A program made the translations under genes and the position numbers. Under the pieces are notes generated by a model that worked only from the letters and a program-made list of their open reading frames with translations, had not been told where the DNA came from and searched no databases. A stretch of 64,000 bases of DNA, from contig AP024096.1 in assembly GCA_015099395.1 (NCBI GenBank), positions 6,303,485 to 6,367,484 of the forward strand. Direction: 5' to 3'. Numbering within the stretch: position 1 is the stretch's first letter; each line of letters starts with the position of its first letter. Origin of the DNA: Ktedonobacteria bacterium brp13. Lineage in GTDB: Bacteria; Chloroflexota; Ktedonobacteria; Ktedonobacterales; Ktedonobacteraceae. Of the stretch, positions 35,111 through 44,251 are shown piece by piece.

Positions 35111-36136
35111 ATGTCATTCGATGCAGAGAACGCCTATACAGAACTTCGTACTCGCTTTGGGGAGCGTGTCCGGCATGACGAGCCATTGGCGCGTCATGGA
35201 ACCTTTGGCGTAGGTGGTCCGGCTGATATATGGATCTCGGTGGAACGTTCAGAGGACCTGGTAGAGCTCGTAACCTGTTGTGCGGAACAGCGTTGGCCCT
35301 TGATGATTACTGGGAATGGGACCAACGTGCTCTATGCGGATGCCGGGGTACGGGGCATCGTCGCTCGTGTCGCCATTCAGGGTTACACCCTGGATGACCA
35401 TGACGACGGCAGTGGTTTCCTGCAAGTGGGAGCAGGAGTAAGCTGGCCACGTATTATCAACGATCTGGCACCGCGCGGATGGGGTGGATTAGAATTTGGC
35501 CCTGGTATCCCGGGAACACTGGGGGGCGGTGTGATTAGCAACGCCGGCGTGCATGGGCACGACCTGGGACAGGTGCTGGAATGGGTCGATATTGTCGACG
35601 CGCGTGCGTGTGAGGAGCAACCTGTTGCTCCGACCGTCATACGCTATCAACACGCGGAGCTAGAGCTCAGCTACCGCCATAGTCGTTTTCGCGCCCAGCG
35701 GCGTGTCCAGTTTGATGAGCAAGGCAACCCGATTGCCGCGCCCCGCAAGCTAATAGAACCAGGAGAGATTGTCTCTCAACTGGGGATACGCCTGCATCGA
35801 GACGATCCGCAAACACTACGCGCCGCGATCGACGAGCATAAGCAATATCGTAAACGAACGCAGCCGCCACAGCAAAGCGCAGGCTCGGTCTTTAAAAATC
35901 CAGACGGAGACTTTTCCGGTCGACTGATCGAAGCGGTCGGATTAAAAGGTGAGATCCGTGGTGGCGCACAGATCTCGGAGCGGCATGCAAACTTCATTGT
36001 CAACAACGGTGGAGCACGGGCCGCTGATGTGACAACACTGATCAGAGAGGCGCATACACGTGTCTTTGAGCAGTTTGGCATTGATCTGGAATTGGAACTT
36101 GAGCTGCGTGGGGAGTGGAAAGTAACAACGACATGA
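35111..36136 (+). CDS. murB: UDP-N-acetylenolpyruvoylglucosamine reductase MurB
   Basis: The 341-residue flavoenzyme shows the MurB pattern: HGTFGVGGPADIWI, the FAD-binding GNGTNVLYADAGVRGIV and FGPGIPGTLGGGVISNAG, and AGSVFKNPDGDFSGRLIE with the proton-donating Ser. It reduces the enolpyruvyl group with NADPH to give UDP-MurNAc. Curiously murC, the next enzyme, is encoded just upstream, so the order follows chromosomal habit rather than the pathway. It starts 20 bp after murC and overlaps ftsQ by 4 bp (ATGA). Confidence 0.94.
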   Translation: MSFDAENAYTELRTRFGERVRHDEPLARHGTFGVGGPADIWISVERSEDLVELVTCCAEQRWPLMITGNGTNVLYADAGVRGIVARVAIQGYTLDDHDDGSGFLQVGAGVSWPRIINDLAPRGWGGLEFGPGIPGTLGGGVISNAGVHGHDLGQVLEWVDIVDARACEEQPVAPTVIRYQHAELELSYRHSRFRAQRRVQFDEQGNPIAAPRKLIEPGEIVSQLGIRLHRDDPQTLRAAIDEHKQYRKRTQPPQQSAGSVFKNPDGDFSGRLIEAVGLKGEIRGGAQISERHANFIVNNGGARAADVTTLIREAHTRVFEQFGIDLELELELRGEWKVTTT

Positions 36137-37476
36137 CAGAAAAGAAAAAATTACCCCAGCAACGAGAGATACATGGGACGCTCAACGTCAGTCATGCAAG
36201 CAATGCACGTAGCGTCCGTCAACGACCTCTTGCCACTATCTTGAGTGGTGGGAAGAGGTCGCCAGCCGATTCGTCGCAGCAGAGTGTTCGTAGTGCTTAC
36301 CATGTGCAACGTGTTCAGCGTAACCCGGGCAGTCATAACGATCATAGTGATCTTAGCAAACGGCGTGGCGTCTATGGCGCTGCGCTGGCCCCTCGCACGC
36401 TACCAAGAGTCGTCACTGTCCCACAGAGTACCGACTCGGTAGAGGCATGGGGAACCTTTGAGCAGCGTCGGCGCAAGCTACGTCGTGTGCGTTCCGAAGC
36501 CATGCACGCAGAGCAGCCAGTCCTGGTCGCCCGGACGTTCAGACAGACTGGTGTGAGAGCGACGAGTGGGCGTATACCTGCCATACGTCGTCCGTTACCC
36601 TATCGCTCGTCTCATGTCCCTGTACGCAGTGGGCGTATACTACAGCGAGGACGATCCATCTTAAAGATCTTGGTGCTTGCCTGTATCATGACCATTGTCC
36701 TGGCGCTCAGTGATTTTTTCTTTTTCAGTTCGACCTTTCAAGTGCAGACCGTCAACGTTACAGGTACCAGTGACGGTACCTTACTGGCGGACATTCAGCA
36801 CATGAAGATTCGTGGTCAGAACATTTTTCTCTTTAATAGCGATAGCATTAGAGCACAACTCAGCGGCTCGCCGCTGGTCTCCAACGTTATTGTGAAGAAG
36901 CAGTGGCCCGATCAACTCGATGTTGCCATTACTGAGCGTATACCAGTCCTGCTGTGGCAGACCAGTCAGGGGACCTATAGTGTCGACCAGAGTGGAATGG
37001 TCATCGCAGCGGTCAATCAGAGTGATCAGACAACGAAGACAGGTCTGGGTACCGTTGTTGAGCGAGCGAACGGAGATAGCGGCACTACTAGCAATGGTGC
37101 TACGAATGCGCAAAAAACTGAGCCACAAATACGCCCTGGTACGTATCTAAATCACGCCGATATCGTATTTGCGGACAGCATTTTACAACAACTCCCCGTA
37201 GTGACAGGCATCAATGCGTTCACACTGTATTACGATGGTACAATGTATGCTAGTACCACTAATGCAAATGGGGGAGGAGATAGCAATGGATCGTATGCTA
37301 TCGAGAGCCCGCAGGGTTGGAAAGTACTCATAGGAGGGGCCCAGGATCCCAATTCTCTAAAGAATCGGCTGCAAGAGCTACGTGAGATCTTAAAGCTCGC
37401 GCAGACACAGCATGAGCAGATAGCAACCATAGATTTACGCTATGGCCTGCGCCCAGTGTTTACAGTCAAACAATAG
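36133..37476 (+). CDS. ftsQ: FtsQ/DivIB division protein with long cytoplasmic tail
   Basis: The 447-residue protein has a very basic N-terminal tail of about 175 residues, one membrane segment at about 176-198 (ILVLACIMTIVLALSDFF) and a POTRA domain at about 201-270 (FQVQTVNVTG, NIFLFNSDSIRAQL, VIVKKQWPDQLDVAITERIP), followed by the FtsQ beta domain. It links FtsL/FtsB to the divisome. ATG 36133 overlaps the murB stop (ATGA) and is preferred over a GTG at 36115. The tail is far longer than the usual 20-60 residues of FtsQ. Confidence 0.88.
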   Translation: MTEKKKLPQQREIHGTLNVSHASNARSVRQRPLATILSGGKRSPADSSQQSVRSAYHVQRVQRNPGSHNDHSDLSKRRGVYGAALAPRTLPRVVTVPQSTDSVEAWGTFEQRRRKLRRVRSEAMHAEQPVLVARTFRQTGVRATSGRIPAIRRPLPYRSSHVPVRSGRILQRGRSILKILVLACIMTIVLALSDFFFFSSTFQVQTVNVTGTSDGTLLADIQHMKIRGQNIFLFNSDSIRAQLSGSPLVSNVIVKKQWPDQLDVAITERIPVLLWQTSQGTYSVDQSGMVIAAVNQSDQTTKTGLGTVVERANGDSGTTSNGATNAQKTEPQIRPGTYLNHADIVFADSILQQLPVVTGINAFTLYYDGTMYASTTNANGGGDSNGSYAIESPQGWKVLIGGAQDPNSLKNRLQELREILKLAQTQHEQIATIDLRYGLRPVFTVKQ

Positions 37477-37576
37477 AAAAAGATGAACGGATACACATGC
37501 CAGGGTCCTAAATACCCTAACTACCGTATTTGTAGTGCGCCACACATGTGTACCGCCCAATTAGGAGCGTAAGATC

Positions 37577-38818
37577 GTGCAAGAGCGGGTGATCGTCGGA
37601 ATCGACGTTGGAACAACAAAAATCTGTGTCCTGGTCGGGGAGCTGGACCGAGACGGGAAACTGAACATTGTTGGCGTTGGCACCTGCCCTTCACAGGGTT
37701 TGCGCCGTGGGGTGGTGGTAAATATTGAAGAGACCGTCACTTCAATTGCAGCGGCGCTAGATCGTGCAGAACGTCTATCTGGTAAGAAGATTACCTCAGC
37801 GTATGTTGGTATTGCCGGGAGCCATATCACGTCCGAGAACAGTAAAGGTTTTGTCGCGATCTCTCCAAAGAATCGAGACATAGATCAGAACGATATCAGT
37901 CGGGCGTTTGAAGTGGCACGTGCAATAGCAATACCCGCAAATCGGGAGCTGATTCATGTTATCCCACGAGGGTATGTCGTCGATGGACAAGAGGGTATTA
38001 AGAACCCTATCGGTATGTCGGGTTTCCGCCTGGAGGTGGAGGCGCACATTATCACGGGTTCAGTCTCTTCCATGCATAATTTAATCAAGTGTGTGCATAA
38101 GGCGCATGTCGAGATAGAAGATCTCGTTCTGGAGCCACTGGCCTCTGGTGACGCGGTATTGGAAGAGGGCGAGACCGATCTTGGTGTCGCCCTGGTCGAT
38201 ATCGGTGGTGGTACTACCGATATCGCCGTCTATACCGATGGAGCTATCTGGCATACAGTCGTATTGCCGGTAGGAGGAAACCTGATTACCAGCGATATTG
38301 CCATCGGGCTGCGTCTCCCGGTTGGCGTGGCCGAGGAACTGAAGATTACCTATGGGCACTGTGATCCGTCAACAATAGATGAGGACGATATGATTGATCT
38401 ATCGCAGTTTATGCCAGACTGCGATGACCTGGTTCCACGTAAGTTGCTCGCCGAGATCATTCAGGCACGTGTAGAAGAGATCTTTACGATGGTACACGAG
38501 GAGATCAAGAAATCAGGGTACGATGGGTTGCTGCCAGCTGGTATCGTCATAACTGGCGGAACGGCTGAGCTGCCGGGTATACTGGCGGCAGCCGGGCAGA
38601 CGCTCGATCTCCCCGCCCGTATTGGTTCACCGCTAGGGCTGCATGGTTTAGCCGATTCCATTAACCGACCCGCATACTCAACTGCGGTAGGCCTGTTGTT
38701 GTGGGGGTTAAGCAATACCTCACTCATGATGGAAGAGGAAGAAGATCTGGCCGAAGTGGAGGGCGATGCGAACTTTGTATCTCGGGTTCGTCGCTGGTTA
38801 CAGGCATTTATCCCGTAG
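37577..38818 (+). CDS. ftsA: Cell division protein FtsA
   Basis: The 413-residue actin-like ATPase has the phosphate-1 motif GIDVGTTKICVLVGE, the SHS2/1C insertion, the phosphate-2 motif LVDIGGGTTDIAVY, the adenosine motif VITGGTAELPG, and a C-terminal amphipathic helix (SRVRRWLQAFIP) for membrane binding. It anchors FtsZ filaments to the membrane and recruits later division proteins. The start is GTG 37577 with TAGGAG about 9 bases upstream. It lies directly before ftsZ, as usual. Confidence 0.95.
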   Translation: MQERVIVGIDVGTTKICVLVGELDRDGKLNIVGVGTCPSQGLRRGVVVNIEETVTSIAAALDRAERLSGKKITSAYVGIAGSHITSENSKGFVAISPKNRDIDQNDISRAFEVARAIAIPANRELIHVIPRGYVVDGQEGIKNPIGMSGFRLEVEAHIITGSVSSMHNLIKCVHKAHVEIEDLVLEPLASGDAVLEEGETDLGVALVDIGGGTTDIAVYTDGAIWHTVVLPVGGNLITSDIAIGLRLPVGVAEELKITYGHCDPSTIDEDDMIDLSQFMPDCDDLVPRKLLAEIIQARVEEIFTMVHEEIKKSGYDGLLPAGIVITGGTAELPGILAAAGQTLDLPARIGSPLGLHGLADSINRPAYSTAVGLLLWGLSNTSLMMEEEEDLAEVEGDANFVSRVRRWLQAFIP

Positions 38819-38889
38819 AGGGCAGCAGAAAAAGCGCATAGAAGACGACAAAAGACGACAGAAGAGCAATTGTAAAGGGGGCCACGAAA

Positions 38890-40428
38890 ATGTTACAGAT
38901 GGGAAATCATCAACTTGAGGGCTTTGCCCAGATCCGTGTGATCGGTGTCGGGGGGGGAGGCAGTAATGCAGTCAACCGCATGATCCAGTCCAACATGTCG
39001 GGAATAGAGTTTATTGCGATCAATACGGATGCCCAGGCGTTACTGCTCACAGATGCACCGCATCGTATTCGCATTGGCGATAAGTTGACCCGTGGCCTCG
39101 GAGCAGGGGGAAATCCGAGCGTTGGCATGAAAGCTGCCGAAGAGAATGCGGAAGATATCTACGAGGCCCTCAAAGGGTCCGATATGGTCTTTATCACCGC
39201 TGGTATGGGCGGCGGTACCGGTACTGGAGCCAGTCCAGTCGTTGCGCAGATTGCGCGCGAAGTGGGCGCTCTGACCGTTGGGGTAGTCACGAGACCATTT
39301 TCCTTTGAGGGTAAGAAGCGTTTACTCTCAGCCGAAGAAGGAATTAATAGCCTGAAGCAGCACGTAGACACGTTGATTACCGTCCCGAACGACCGTCTGC
39401 TTCAGGTCGCCGACAAGCGCACACCGTTAGCGGAAGCGTTTCGCCTGGCCGACGACGTACTGCGGCAGGGTATTCAAGGTATCAGTGACCTGATCACTGT
39501 GCCGGGTCTGATTAACCTGGACTTCGCTGACGTAAAAACGATTATGTCAGCGGCCGGTTCTGCTCTGATGGCGATCGGCGAGTCCTCTGGCGAGAACCGC
39601 GCGAGTGATGCGGCACAGATTGCTATTGCCAGTCCCCTGCTAGATATTGATATCAGTGGAGCACGTGGTGTGCTCTTCAATATCACTGGCGGCATGGATA
39701 TGACACTCTTTGAAGTCAACGAGGCCGCTGATATTATCAGCAAGGCGGCGCATCCCGAAGCCAACATCATCTTTGGTGCCGTACAGGATCCAGCCTTTGA
39801 TGGCAAGGTGAAGATTACCGTTATCGCCACCGGTTTTGACAACGGCAGCGGACAGCGTTTCGCTCAGAGCTCTGGCTCGGTCATGCCGAGTCCGGCCCCT
39901 TCTCGTATCGAATATGATCGTAGCCGACTCTACCCGGTCTCGACACCAGGGAATAACGCTGCAGGTGGCAATCAAGGAGGTTCAGCGCGCTCACATTCGA
40001 GTGTCTCGTACGGAGGATTTGCCGCCCCTGGAACACCCGCGCCCTCGGTCTCTAACCAGCCAACTAACCCACTGCAGGGACGCAATCCATCGCCTGTGCC
40101 ACCTTCGCCCAATCCAGCCGGTCGTCAGGGTGGGTATACACCAGCACCACCATCGATGTTGAATAACAATAATCTGGATGATGACGACGATCTGTTGATG
40201 GACGACAATGGACTTGCCATCGACGATATCGACGTGTTGGATGACGTGCCGACACCACCGATGGAGGACCAGGCACTACACCCGCGCTCGGGTCTCGATC
40301 ACCGTCGTGTACGCCGTATTGATCGTGGGGCCGCCTCAGAGATCTCACGTGGCAGCCGCAACGCACCCTCTGAGGACGTTATCGAAGTGCCAGCATTCTT
40401 ACGTTCGCCGCGCAACAAGCAACGCTAA
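38890..40428 (+). CDS. ftsZ: Tubulin-like division GTPase FtsZ
   Basis: The 512-residue protein has the GTPase core (VGGGGSNAVNRM, the tubulin signature GGGTGTGASPVVAQ, and NLDFADVKTIM in the T7 loop). A long linker rich in Pro, Ser, Asn and Asp (about residues 320-495) leads to the C-terminal conserved peptide VIEVPAFLRSPR that binds FtsA. The linker includes an acidic stretch (NNLDDDDDLLMDDN). FtsZ polymerises into the division ring. The ATG has AAAGGGGG about 9 bases upstream. A hairpin at 40462 ends the cluster. Confidence 0.96.
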   Translation: MLQMGNHQLEGFAQIRVIGVGGGGSNAVNRMIQSNMSGIEFIAINTDAQALLLTDAPHRIRIGDKLTRGLGAGGNPSVGMKAAEENAEDIYEALKGSDMVFITAGMGGGTGTGASPVVAQIAREVGALTVGVVTRPFSFEGKKRLLSAEEGINSLKQHVDTLITVPNDRLLQVADKRTPLAEAFRLADDVLRQGIQGISDLITVPGLINLDFADVKTIMSAAGSALMAIGESSGENRASDAAQIAIASPLLDIDISGARGVLFNITGGMDMTLFEVNEAADIISKAAHPEANIIFGAVQDPAFDGKVKITVIATGFDNGSGQRFAQSSGSVMPSPAPSRIEYDRSRLYPVSTPGNNAAGGNQGGSARSHSSVSYGGFAAPGTPAPSVSNQPTNPLQGRNPSPVPPSPNPAGRQGGYTPAPPSMLNNNNLDDDDDLLMDDNGLAIDDIDVLDDVPTPPMEDQALHPRSGLDHRRVRRIDRGAASEISRGSRNAPSEDVIEVPAFLRSPRNKQR

Positions 40429-40461
40429 CTACCTTGCCGCATACATAGCTAACAGACAGAA

Positions 40462-40490
40462 ATGAGTCATCCATATGCTGGATGACTCAT
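40462..40490. terminator. Terminator between ftsZ and DinB-like gene
   Basis: A perfect 12-bp inverted repeat, ATGAGTCATCCA (40462-40473) and its complement (40479-40490), has a 5-nt loop and is followed by GTTTTATAT. It lies between convergent genes and probably ends the dcw transcript. Confidence 0.75.
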
Positions 40491-40510
40491 GTTTTATATG
40501 CTTGCTTTTG

Positions 40511-40969
40511 CTACAATGCGGGTCCATTCGGTGGTCGGTGTTCTCTATAATGATCGACGACATCGGCCTCGATCCAGTGATACATGTGGCTATTCTCAAA
40601 AATGATTTCGGGAATGTCTTTCAAGAATTGTTCCAATGCGGTCAGCGTCGTTGCGAACTTCTCCTCAACGGCTTGCCGGGTCCACGCTTGATATTCTGCC
40701 ACTGCACGAGCATTGAACGCATCAACATCACCTGCTGCAGGCGCATCCTGTCCGCTCCGGCGTATACGTGTGCGCAGCATCGAGCTTTCCCACCAGGCTA
40801 TAATATGGGCCAGCACATCCTGTACACGTAGATATCCCTGCATATGAGCATAGGCTAGCTGTTCCTCATCTGATAGTTCAGCCAGATGTGGCAGATACGT
40901 CTTCCACCCTTTTTCAAGTGACTTCAGCATTGCCTGACGTCCAAAACGTCGTTCTTCAGATGGTGTCAT
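40511..40969 (-). CDS. DinB-like / ClbS-DfsB family four-helix protein
   Basis: The 152-residue protein is all-helical and has the layout of the DinB superfamily, closest in feel to ClbS/DfsB (DUF1706) proteins: KSLEKGWKTYLPHLAEL, YLRVQDVLAHIIAWWESS and a C-terminal HMYHWIEADVVDHYREH. The His residues in DVLAHIIAWW and DHYREH could form a metal or catalytic site. ClbS protects against the genotoxin colibactin by opening its cyclopropane; whether this protein does anything similar is not known. The ATG follows AAGGGATAAGCA. It is convergent with ftsZ. Confidence 0.65.
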   Translation of the reverse strand: MTPSEERRFGRQAMLKSLEKGWKTYLPHLAELSDEEQLAYAHMQGYLRVQDVLAHIIAWWESSMLRTRIRRSGQDAPAAGDVDAFNARAVAEYQAWTRQAVEEKFATTLTALEQFLKDIPEIIFENSHMYHWIEADVVDHYREHRPPNGPAL

Positions 40970-41122
40970 TGCTTATCCCTTCTAATAGAGTTATTTATAC
41001 ACATTAAATTGATAGAAGTATTGAAATCATACTGTAATATTGACGTAGATAACCACCATTTATAAATATCAGATAGAGAGAAAAGATGGATTACTATGCT
41101 TTTTTCACATTATGATAGTTGA

Positions 41123-41189
41123 TACAAGAAGACCTCTTGAGATGGTGAGATCTTGCTTATCTCTTTCAATCTCAAGAGGTCTTCTTGTA
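41123..41189. terminator. Long perfect hairpin after BON-domain gene
   Basis: A perfect 21-bp inverted repeat (41123-41143 and 41169-41189) encloses a 25-nt loop with its own small stem (GAGAT/ATCTC). It lies 22 bp beyond the stop codon of the leftward BON-domain gene. No T tract follows, as with the hairpins at 11301 and 12326. Confidence 0.7.
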
Positions 41190-41211
41190 TTGCAGTAATC
41201 GGGACGGTTGC

Positions 41212-41997
41212 TCAGGCGTTGCGGGTCTTGCCCAGATTACCAGGGATCTCTTTGTTCAGGCCGATGTGGTTAACGATGACGCGGACACCGGGGATACCGA
41301 TCAGTTCGCGCTCAAGGGCATATTTCATACTGCTCTTGGGAACATCACCATAGAGGCTCAGGATATAGTTTTCGACCAGGACTGAGATGCCGGAGGCTCC
41401 TTCGAGCTTGCCTTGCTCACGCATAGCATCGATGCGTGCGTAGGCAGCATGGAGGATGCCGTCTTCCGCTATTACAAAGTTGCGGACATCAAGGACACCG
41501 GGCACATTGCGAATTGCATTTTCCAGGGTGTCGCGCTGTGACTCGAGTTCGACTTTACCGTAGAGTACGAGTACGATGCCTTGCGGTGATTCGTTTTCAA
41601 TCTCAACTTTGATAGGATGAGTGCTGAACATTGTGCTGCTGAAGGTTACTGTGCGTTCGACAACGGCGTTGGCGAGATCAAGCACCTCTTTCGCTGGCAG
41701 CGAGATAACTTTTCTGTGTGTCACGGTATCGCTGGCGGTAACCATGGGATCCTGTAGTGCCCATCCTAATATACCAACCAGGACCAGCGGAATTGACACG
41801 AGGGTAAGCCAGGGGGCATCGGGGATGAACAATATACCCACAACCGCGAGCAAGATAGCGGCGCTCAAAACGAACGGCCAGGCACTGGGGCCCGGCATAT
41901 GAATATGATGTTCTGCCTCTTCTGCCTCCTGATATGTCTCTGGCGACACCTCTAACGTGTCCACCGAGAGATGTTCTCTTTGAAGAGAAGTATCCAT
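41212..41997 (-). CDS. Membrane protein with two BON domains and a COX4-like hairpin
   Basis: The 261-residue protein has an acidic N-terminus, two membrane segments at about 39-80 that begin with PSAWPFVLSAAILLAVVG and end near GWALQDP, and two BON domains: about 95-175 (GIVLVLYGKVELESQRDTLENA, quoted in part) and about 185-255 (YILSLYGDVPKSSMKYALERE, quoted in part, then GVRVIVNHIGLN). BON domains bind phospholipid or glycan surfaces. The membrane hairpin resembles that of the oxidase subunit-IV-like protein at 48730. The ATG has weak ribosome-site signal. The function is unknown; it may be linked to the nearby respiratory genes. Confidence 0.7.
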   Translation of the reverse strand: MDTSLQREHLSVDTLEVSPETYQEAEEAEHHIHMPGPSAWPFVLSAAILLAVVGILFIPDAPWLTLVSIPLVLVGILGWALQDPMVTASDTVTHRKVISLPAKEVLDLANAVVERTVTFSSTMFSTHPIKVEIENESPQGIVLVLYGKVELESQRDTLENAIRNVPGVLDVRNFVIAEDGILHAAYARIDAMREQGKLEGASGISVLVENYILSLYGDVPKSSMKYALERELIGIPGVRVIVNHIGLNKEIPGNLGKTRNA

Positions 41998-42228
41998 GCG
42001 CGCTCTCTCCTCTGCGAATGGTATGTAGCGAATAGTGAATAGCGTGCTAATACAATCAGTGAGGACATCAATTCAGTAAAATAGTCTGTCCCTTACTTTA
42101 AAGCATACCAAATATATGAGGTTCGTGCAACCTGGGCTAAAATGTCTTCCGGAGCTTATTGACTGTCTATCAATTGCCTATCCCAACAAAAAAGTAAGCG
42201 TGTGGACATACTCTTGAAGAAGCGTACG

Positions 42229-43221
42229 TCACGCTGTCCAGGATGAGTGGTGTAGTAACTCTTGTTCTATCTCTCGCCAGACGATCAGTTCAGCTTCTGG
42301 TCGTGTGATGGTGTTACCGGTCTGAGTTGCTCGAATGATCTGTTGGGTAACGCGCTTCTGGAAGCTCTTCAGGATCTCCTGTTGCTGTTCGCGTGGTGGC
42401 ATGATACCGAGCTCAATGGTGCTGAGATCGTAGTAATTGGCTGGCTCAAAGGCCAGGGCGAGTAGATCGACATAGTTCTGGATGAGATCGATAGAGGGCT
42501 GGGTAAAGAAGTGTGGCTGCGTGCTGACAATACTGAGACTGCCGGCAGCACGGTCCGCGATCAGGATTGGACAGGTCATGGAACTCTCCTCTTTTGGCAG
42601 GCAGTGATGGGGGAAGAGGCGTTCTTTCTCCTGGCGCGTTTGCACGACGATATGGTGACGTGAGAAAAGAGCATGTCCGGCTTGTGATTCCGCACCCAGG
42701 AACTGCGTCTGTAGTTCCAGTTGATGCATATTCCAGGGGCTGGAAGCGCGTCCAGCGCTCACCATCAAGCTGCGTACGGGCTCCTTGTTAGCTGGCTTAA
42801 CACAACGTGTGATGGCTACGAGGATGCCGTGCTGCTGTTCGTTGAGGTGTTGAATGATCTGTTGCAGGATCATTGTGCTCAATGTGCTCTCGCGTAGCGC
42901 TAGCGGGCTACTCGTAAATGTACTAAGTACCTGTGCATAAAAGGTAGCTGGTATCTCGCGGCTATCCTGTGCTTCAGTTTTGTCGTGATCTAGAAAACCA
43001 GGAAAATCCTGCTTCAGTAAATTCACGAATTGCTGACGCTGTTGCGGTGAGAGTGCATCTAATAAAGGGCGGATATTATCCTGACGCGGTGTTGATCCAC
43101 CATGAGCCCAGCGCTGTAGTGTGATAGGATTGATATGAATTAGCTCTGCAATGCGCTGCCGTTCATGAGTGTCACTGATCAACTTCCCCAGAAATTCACG
43201 CCATGTCCGATCTTCGTCCAT
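42229..43221 (-). CDS. XRE-HTH and GAF domain transcription regulator
   Basis: The protein of 330 residues has an N-terminal XRE-like helix-turn-helix (RQRIAELIHINPITLQRWAHGG, quoted in part, about residues 20-45) and a GAF domain at about 105-255 (STLSTMILQQIIQHL, ILVAITRCV, TCPILIADRAAGSLSIVS), followed by a helical tail. It should sense a small molecule or redox signal and bind DNA. ATG 43221 is chosen with GGAA 7 bases upstream; a TTG at 43266 is unlikely. A strong promoter lies at 43321-43349. Confidence 0.75.
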   Translation of the reverse strand: MDEDRTWREFLGKLISDTHERQRIAELIHINPITLQRWAHGGSTPRQDNIRPLLDALSPQQRQQFVNLLKQDFPGFLDHDKTEAQDSREIPATFYAQVLSTFTSSPLALRESTLSTMILQQIIQHLNEQQHGILVAITRCVKPANKEPVRSLMVSAGRASSPWNMHQLELQTQFLGAESQAGHALFSRHHIVVQTRQEKERLFPHHCLPKEESSMTCPILIADRAAGSLSIVSTQPHFFTQPSIDLIQNYVDLLALAFEPANYYDLSTIELGIMPPREQQQEILKSFQKRVTQQIIRATQTGNTITRPEAELIVWREIEQELLHHSSWTA

Positions 43222-43320
43222 GTCACCGTTCCATGTAATGTATTTTGAAAGAGAAGCACTATACAAAAATATTATTGCTGCTTAAGGGCCTAAATGCGCC
43301 AAATGATGTACGTATTGTAC

Positions 43321-43349
43321 AGAATACCTTGCGGAACAGGTATCGTCAA
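43321..43349 (-). promoter_or_regulatory. Promoter of XRE-GAF regulator gene
   Basis: On the minus strand TTGACG (43349-43344) and TATTCT (43326-43321) are separated by exactly 17 bp. The leader to ATG 43221 is about 90 nt. Confidence 0.65.
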
Positions 43350-43483
43350 TTGTTGAGACGTCAATGTAGGGGGATTATTGCTTTATAACAAGAATCTGCC
43401 AAAAGTTTCACAGGATTTTAAGGCCTTGCGGTCCGAATATCTGAGTTGGCAGGAGTGAGTTACGTTGGTGTGTAGGACCAAAA

Positions 43484-43521
43484 AGAGAGAGGAGCCTTAT
43501 GCGCGTAAGGCTCCTCTCTCT
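43484..43521. terminator. Terminator after SCO gene
   Basis: A perfect 16-bp inverted repeat (43484-43499 and 43506-43521) with a 6-nt loop lies 17 bp after the SCO stop codon. On the minus strand it is followed by a short T run (complement of AAAAA). Confidence 0.8.
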
Positions 43522-43537
43522 CCTGATGTTTCTCTGA

Positions 43538-44215
43538 TCAGGCGCTGAGGAGTTTCTGCAGATTGGCAGTTAATTGATTGGGGGTAAAGGTATTGTCGAA
43601 GTAAGTGCGCTCTTTACCTTGCTGATCGATGACAAAGATCGCCATACTATGGCTGATCGATTGCTTACTCGCCTGTTGGTAGATATCATAGCTGGACCAG
43701 ACGGGTGAGAGTTGCTGCTGTGACCCGATCAGATAGTGCCAGTAGTTGGTCATGCTGTGGGCCTTTGAGAAGGTTCGGACGGCGGCTGGTGTATCCCCTA
43801 TGGGGTCCATACTGACAGCCAGCACGGCCACATCTTTCGCTTGACTCCCTAATTGCAGCATCGTCGTATGTATATGTTCAGCCGTGAGTGGGCAGACGTC
43901 GGGACAGTGTGTATAGAGAAACGTCAGCACGACCGGCTTGCCTTTGAACTGACTGAGTGAGATGCGCTGCCCATTTTGATCGGTCAGTGTGAAATTGGGG
44001 GCTATTGTACCACCAAGATCCACCTGCGAACTGGATGTAGCATTTGCATTGCTAGCATTACTGCTATTCTGTGACTGACTTGAACTATCTGCCCTGCTTA
44101 TACCACCTGACCCATGCTGGAGTTGGACCAGCGTGACGATCAGTACAACCAGGACTGCCATTGTAATCACTGAGAGGCGAGACGCGAGCCGCCAATTAAT
44201 ATGTACATGTGTCAT
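43538..44215 (-). CDS. SCO1/SenC family copper chaperone for oxidase CuA site
   Basis: The protein of about 225 residues has one N-terminal membrane segment, a Ser/Asn-rich linker and a thioredoxin-fold SCO domain. The copper site is complete: CPDVCP (CxxxC) in LYTHCPDVCPLTAEH and the distant His in ISHSMAIFVID. SCO proteins deliver copper to CuA of cytochrome oxidase subunit II, encoded here by ctaC. ATG 44215 is chosen; a GTG at 44230 would add five residues. It lies 36 bp after ctaB on the same strand, so they form an operon. Confidence 0.9.
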   Translation of the reverse strand: MTHVHINWRLASRLSVITMAVLVVLIVTLVQLQHGSGGISRADSSSQSQNSSNASNANATSSSQVDLGGTIAPNFTLTDQNGQRISLSQFKGKPVVLTFLYTHCPDVCPLTAEHIHTTMLQLGSQAKDVAVLAVSMDPIGDTPAAVRTFSKAHSMTNYWHYLIGSQQQLSPVWSSYDIYQQASKQSISHSMAIFVIDQQGKERTYFDNTFTPNQLTANLQKLLSA

Positions 44216-44251
44216 AATGTTACGTTTCACTCCACAGGATATGACAGGGTA

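Larger units (their letters stand above)
43222..43537. promoter_or_regulatory. Region between XRE-GAF gene and SCO gene
   Basis: This 316-bp gap on a leftward gene run holds the XRE-GAF promoter (43321-43349) and the SCO gene terminator (43484-43521). No coding signal was seen. Confidence 0.5.
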
